Shown: positions 62,784-64,000 of the stretch, one piece after another | How positions within the stretch are numbered: the stretch's first letter is position 1 | How the letters are laid out: each line of letters starts with the position of its first letter | DNA from: Cryobacterium aureum | GTDB lineage: Bacteria; Actinomycetota; Actinomycetes; Actinomycetales; Microbacteriaceae | Direction: 5' to 3' | Assembly: GCF_002954245.1 (NCBI RefSeq) | Contig: NZ_PPTG01000048.1 | Location: 248,001-312,000, forward strand | DNA: 64,000 nucleotides | The notes under the pieces: model-generated | Told to the model about the DNA's origin: nothing | The model's database searches: none | What the model saw: the letters and a program-made list of their open reading frames with translations, nothing else | Position numbers and translations under genes: made by a program

Positions 62784-63821
62784 GTGTTTACCCTGACAGC
62801 AATTGAAATTCCGATCGTCGCGGCCCCGATGGCCGGGGGAGCCTCGACTCCGGACCTCGCCGTCGCCGTCAGTGACGCGGGCGGGCTGGGCTTTTTGGCG
62901 GGCGGCTACAAGACGCCGCAGGCCCTGGCCGAACAGATCGTCGACGTGCAGAAACGCACCGAGCACGCCTTCGGCGTCAACCTGTTCGTCCCGCAGCCGC
63001 CCCTCACCGACCGGTTTGCCGTAGACACCTACCGCGACGCGTTGGCCCGCGAGTACCCGGCAGCTACGTTCGGCGAGATTGCCGAAGAGGACGACGACTG
63101 GTTCGCAGAAAAGGTGGCCCTGGTCATCGAGCATCGCGTCCCCGTGGTGTCCTTCACCTTCGGCCTGCCGTCGGCAGACGTCGTCGAGCGGATGCACGCG
63201 GCCGGCTCGTTCCTGATCGCCACGGTCACCTCGGTGCCCGAAGCCCTCCAGGCGTTCGACCGTGGCGTCGACGCGCTCTGCGTGCAGGGGCCGGAAGCCG
63301 GCGGACACCGGGGGACCTTCACCACGCAGGGCGAAGCGGGCACGCTGGCTCTGGGGGAGTTGTTGATCGCGATTCGCGAGGTGGTGACGCTGCCGCTGAT
63401 CGCGGCGGGCGGCATCCACTCTGGCGGGCAGATCGCCTCGTTGCTCGCCAACGGCGCCGAGGCTGTACAGCTCGGCACTGCCCTTCTGCGCACCGAGGAG
63501 TCAGGCGCGAATCCGGCCCACCAGGACGCCCTCGTCGACCCGCGGTTCAGCGAGACCGTCATCACCCGAGCCTTCTCCGGCCGCCCGGCGCGGGCCTTGC
63601 GCAACGCCTTCATTACCGCCCACGATGCGATCGCGCCCCACGAATATCCGCAGGTGCATCACCTCACCAAGACCGTGCGAGCGGATGCCGCCCGCCGTGG
63701 CGACCCTGACGGCCTGGCTCTCTGGGCCGGCACCGGCTTTCGCGAGGCGCGCACCGGCCCGGCCCAGCACGTTCTCGAGTCCCTCTGGGCCGGAGTAACG
63801 GCCTCGATCGTTGACCGTTAG
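62784..63821 (+). CDS. Nitronate monooxygenase
   Basis: A 345-residue FMN-dependent TIM-barrel enzyme that oxidises alkyl nitronates such as propionate-3-nitronate. Motifs are VAAPMAGGASTPDLAVAVSDAGGLGFL, the active-site His in GPEAGGHRGTF, and the FMN-phosphate site IAAGGIHSGGQIASLLANGAEAVQLGTALL. GTG 62784 follows GGAGGAGA. It converges with the FUSC-type gene; the two stops overlap by a few bases. Confidence 0.93.
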   Translation: MFTLTAIEIPIVAAPMAGGASTPDLAVAVSDAGGLGFLAGGYKTPQALAEQIVDVQKRTEHAFGVNLFVPQPPLTDRFAVDTYRDALAREYPAATFGEIAEEDDDWFAEKVALVIEHRVPVVSFTFGLPSADVVERMHAAGSFLIATVTSVPEALQAFDRGVDALCVQGPEAGGHRGTFTTQGEAGTLALGELLIAIREVVTLPLIAAGGIHSGGQIASLLANGAEAVQLGTALLRTEESGANPAHQDALVDPRFSETVITRAFSGRPARALRNAFITAHDAIAPHEYPQVHHLTKTVRADAARRGDPDGLALWAGTGFREARTGPAQHVLESLWAGVTASIVDR

Positions 63822-64000
63822 CCAGGCCCGCGCACTGACTCGTGGCGACGATCGCGGATGAGCAGTACGACGACGATTCCGACCACGGCACCGAGAAGGG
63901 TTTCCCATCCGCGGTCAGTGAGCAGGGATATCGGGTCGATCGGGCTGGCGAGTTGGGTCATGAGCAGTATGACGGGCGTGAAAAAAGTGAGGGCGAGACC
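63818..64000 (-). CDS. FUSC/aromatic acid exporter-type transporter (3' part, cut by the window edge)
   Basis: Only the C-terminal 60 residues are in the window, read from the right edge to a TAA at 63818-63820. They contain LTFFTPVILLMTQL and a final helix GAVVGIVVVLLIRDRR, characteristic of the end of the FUSC-type membrane domain. This fragment is short of the usual start, so the frame was deduced by direct translation. The substrate cannot be inferred. Its stop overlaps the nitronate monooxygenase stop on the other strand. Confidence 0.7.
   Translation of the reverse strand, partial: GLALTFFTPVILLMTQLASPIDPISLLTDRGWETLLGAVVGIVVVLLIRDRRHESVRGPG

Noticed and set aside
1-64000. CRISPR array, prophage or insertion sequence
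   Set aside because: I found no regularly spaced direct repeats with unique spacers, no transposase or integrase motifs and no phage structural genes.

Overview
The window is a 64 kb piece of an actinobacterial chromosome with high GC (about 64% by eye). It most resembles the family Microbacteriaceae (Cryobacterium-like). The grounds are the housekeeping gene orders folC-DUF4233-ndk and rne-rplU-rpmA-obg-proB-proA-nadD-rsfS, an Lsr2 protein, a DUF222/HNH endonuclease, a translational ileS T-box of the actinobacterial ultrashort type, and many promoters whose -10 box lies 6-7 nt before the start codon (leaderless mRNAs). No prophage, insertion sequence, CRISPR array or plasmid module is visible. 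The window is mostly core genome with a few accessory genes.

Layout. 1-11 kb: the 3' part of clpX, a BenE-type transporter, an unrecognised membrane protein, an M3 dipeptidase divergent from a methyltransferase, a membrane protein plus YtrA-type GntR repressor with two matching operators, a GNAT enzyme and valS. 11-16.4 kb: a complete minus-strand peptide/nickel ABC importer (substrate-binding protein, two permeases, fused double ATPase). 16.5-22.6 kb: T-box-controlled ileS, folC, a DUF4233 protein and ndk, closed by a strong terminator. 22.6-30.2 kb: a VKOR-family membrane protein, RNase E with an unusual leader of four 16-bp tandem repeats, and a tightly overlapping three-gene membrane operon (UPF0718 permease, TIGR03943 protein, anchored beta-propeller-like protein). 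30.2-38.7 kb: rplU-rpmA, obg, two tandem proB paralogues, proA, a small membrane protein, nadD, a Pro/Glu-rich membrane protein, rsfS and tRNA-Ala(GGC). 38.7-42 kb: lsr2, a YchJ protein, a PGPGW protein and a pyruvate oxidase/dehydrogenase. 42-49.8 kb: the glycogen-to-trehalose operon glgX-treY-treZ, a HTH-like protein and a crotonase. 49.8-64 kb: a DUF222/HNH endonuclease, membrane proteins, a 59-codon zinc-ribbon gene, a 2-oxoacid dehydrogenase operon (E1alpha, E1beta, E2) behind an Lrp/AsnC regulator, a MpaB-like protein, YceI, a phosphotransferase, DUF4287, DinB, a nitronate monooxygenase and the end of a FUSC-type transporter.

How the genes work together. Proline synthesis is represented by two kinases and one reductase, each with a different upstream control signal. 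Trehalose is made from glycogen by debranching (GlgX), terminal rearrangement (TreY) and release (TreZ). Both are stress-solute routes. The most unusual signals are not new enzymes but regulatory or structural DNA: the 16-bp repeat array before rne, paired operators, nested dyads, a 26-bp perfect palindrome, and an octamer (GCGGATGC/GCATCCGC) repeated far more often than composition predicts.
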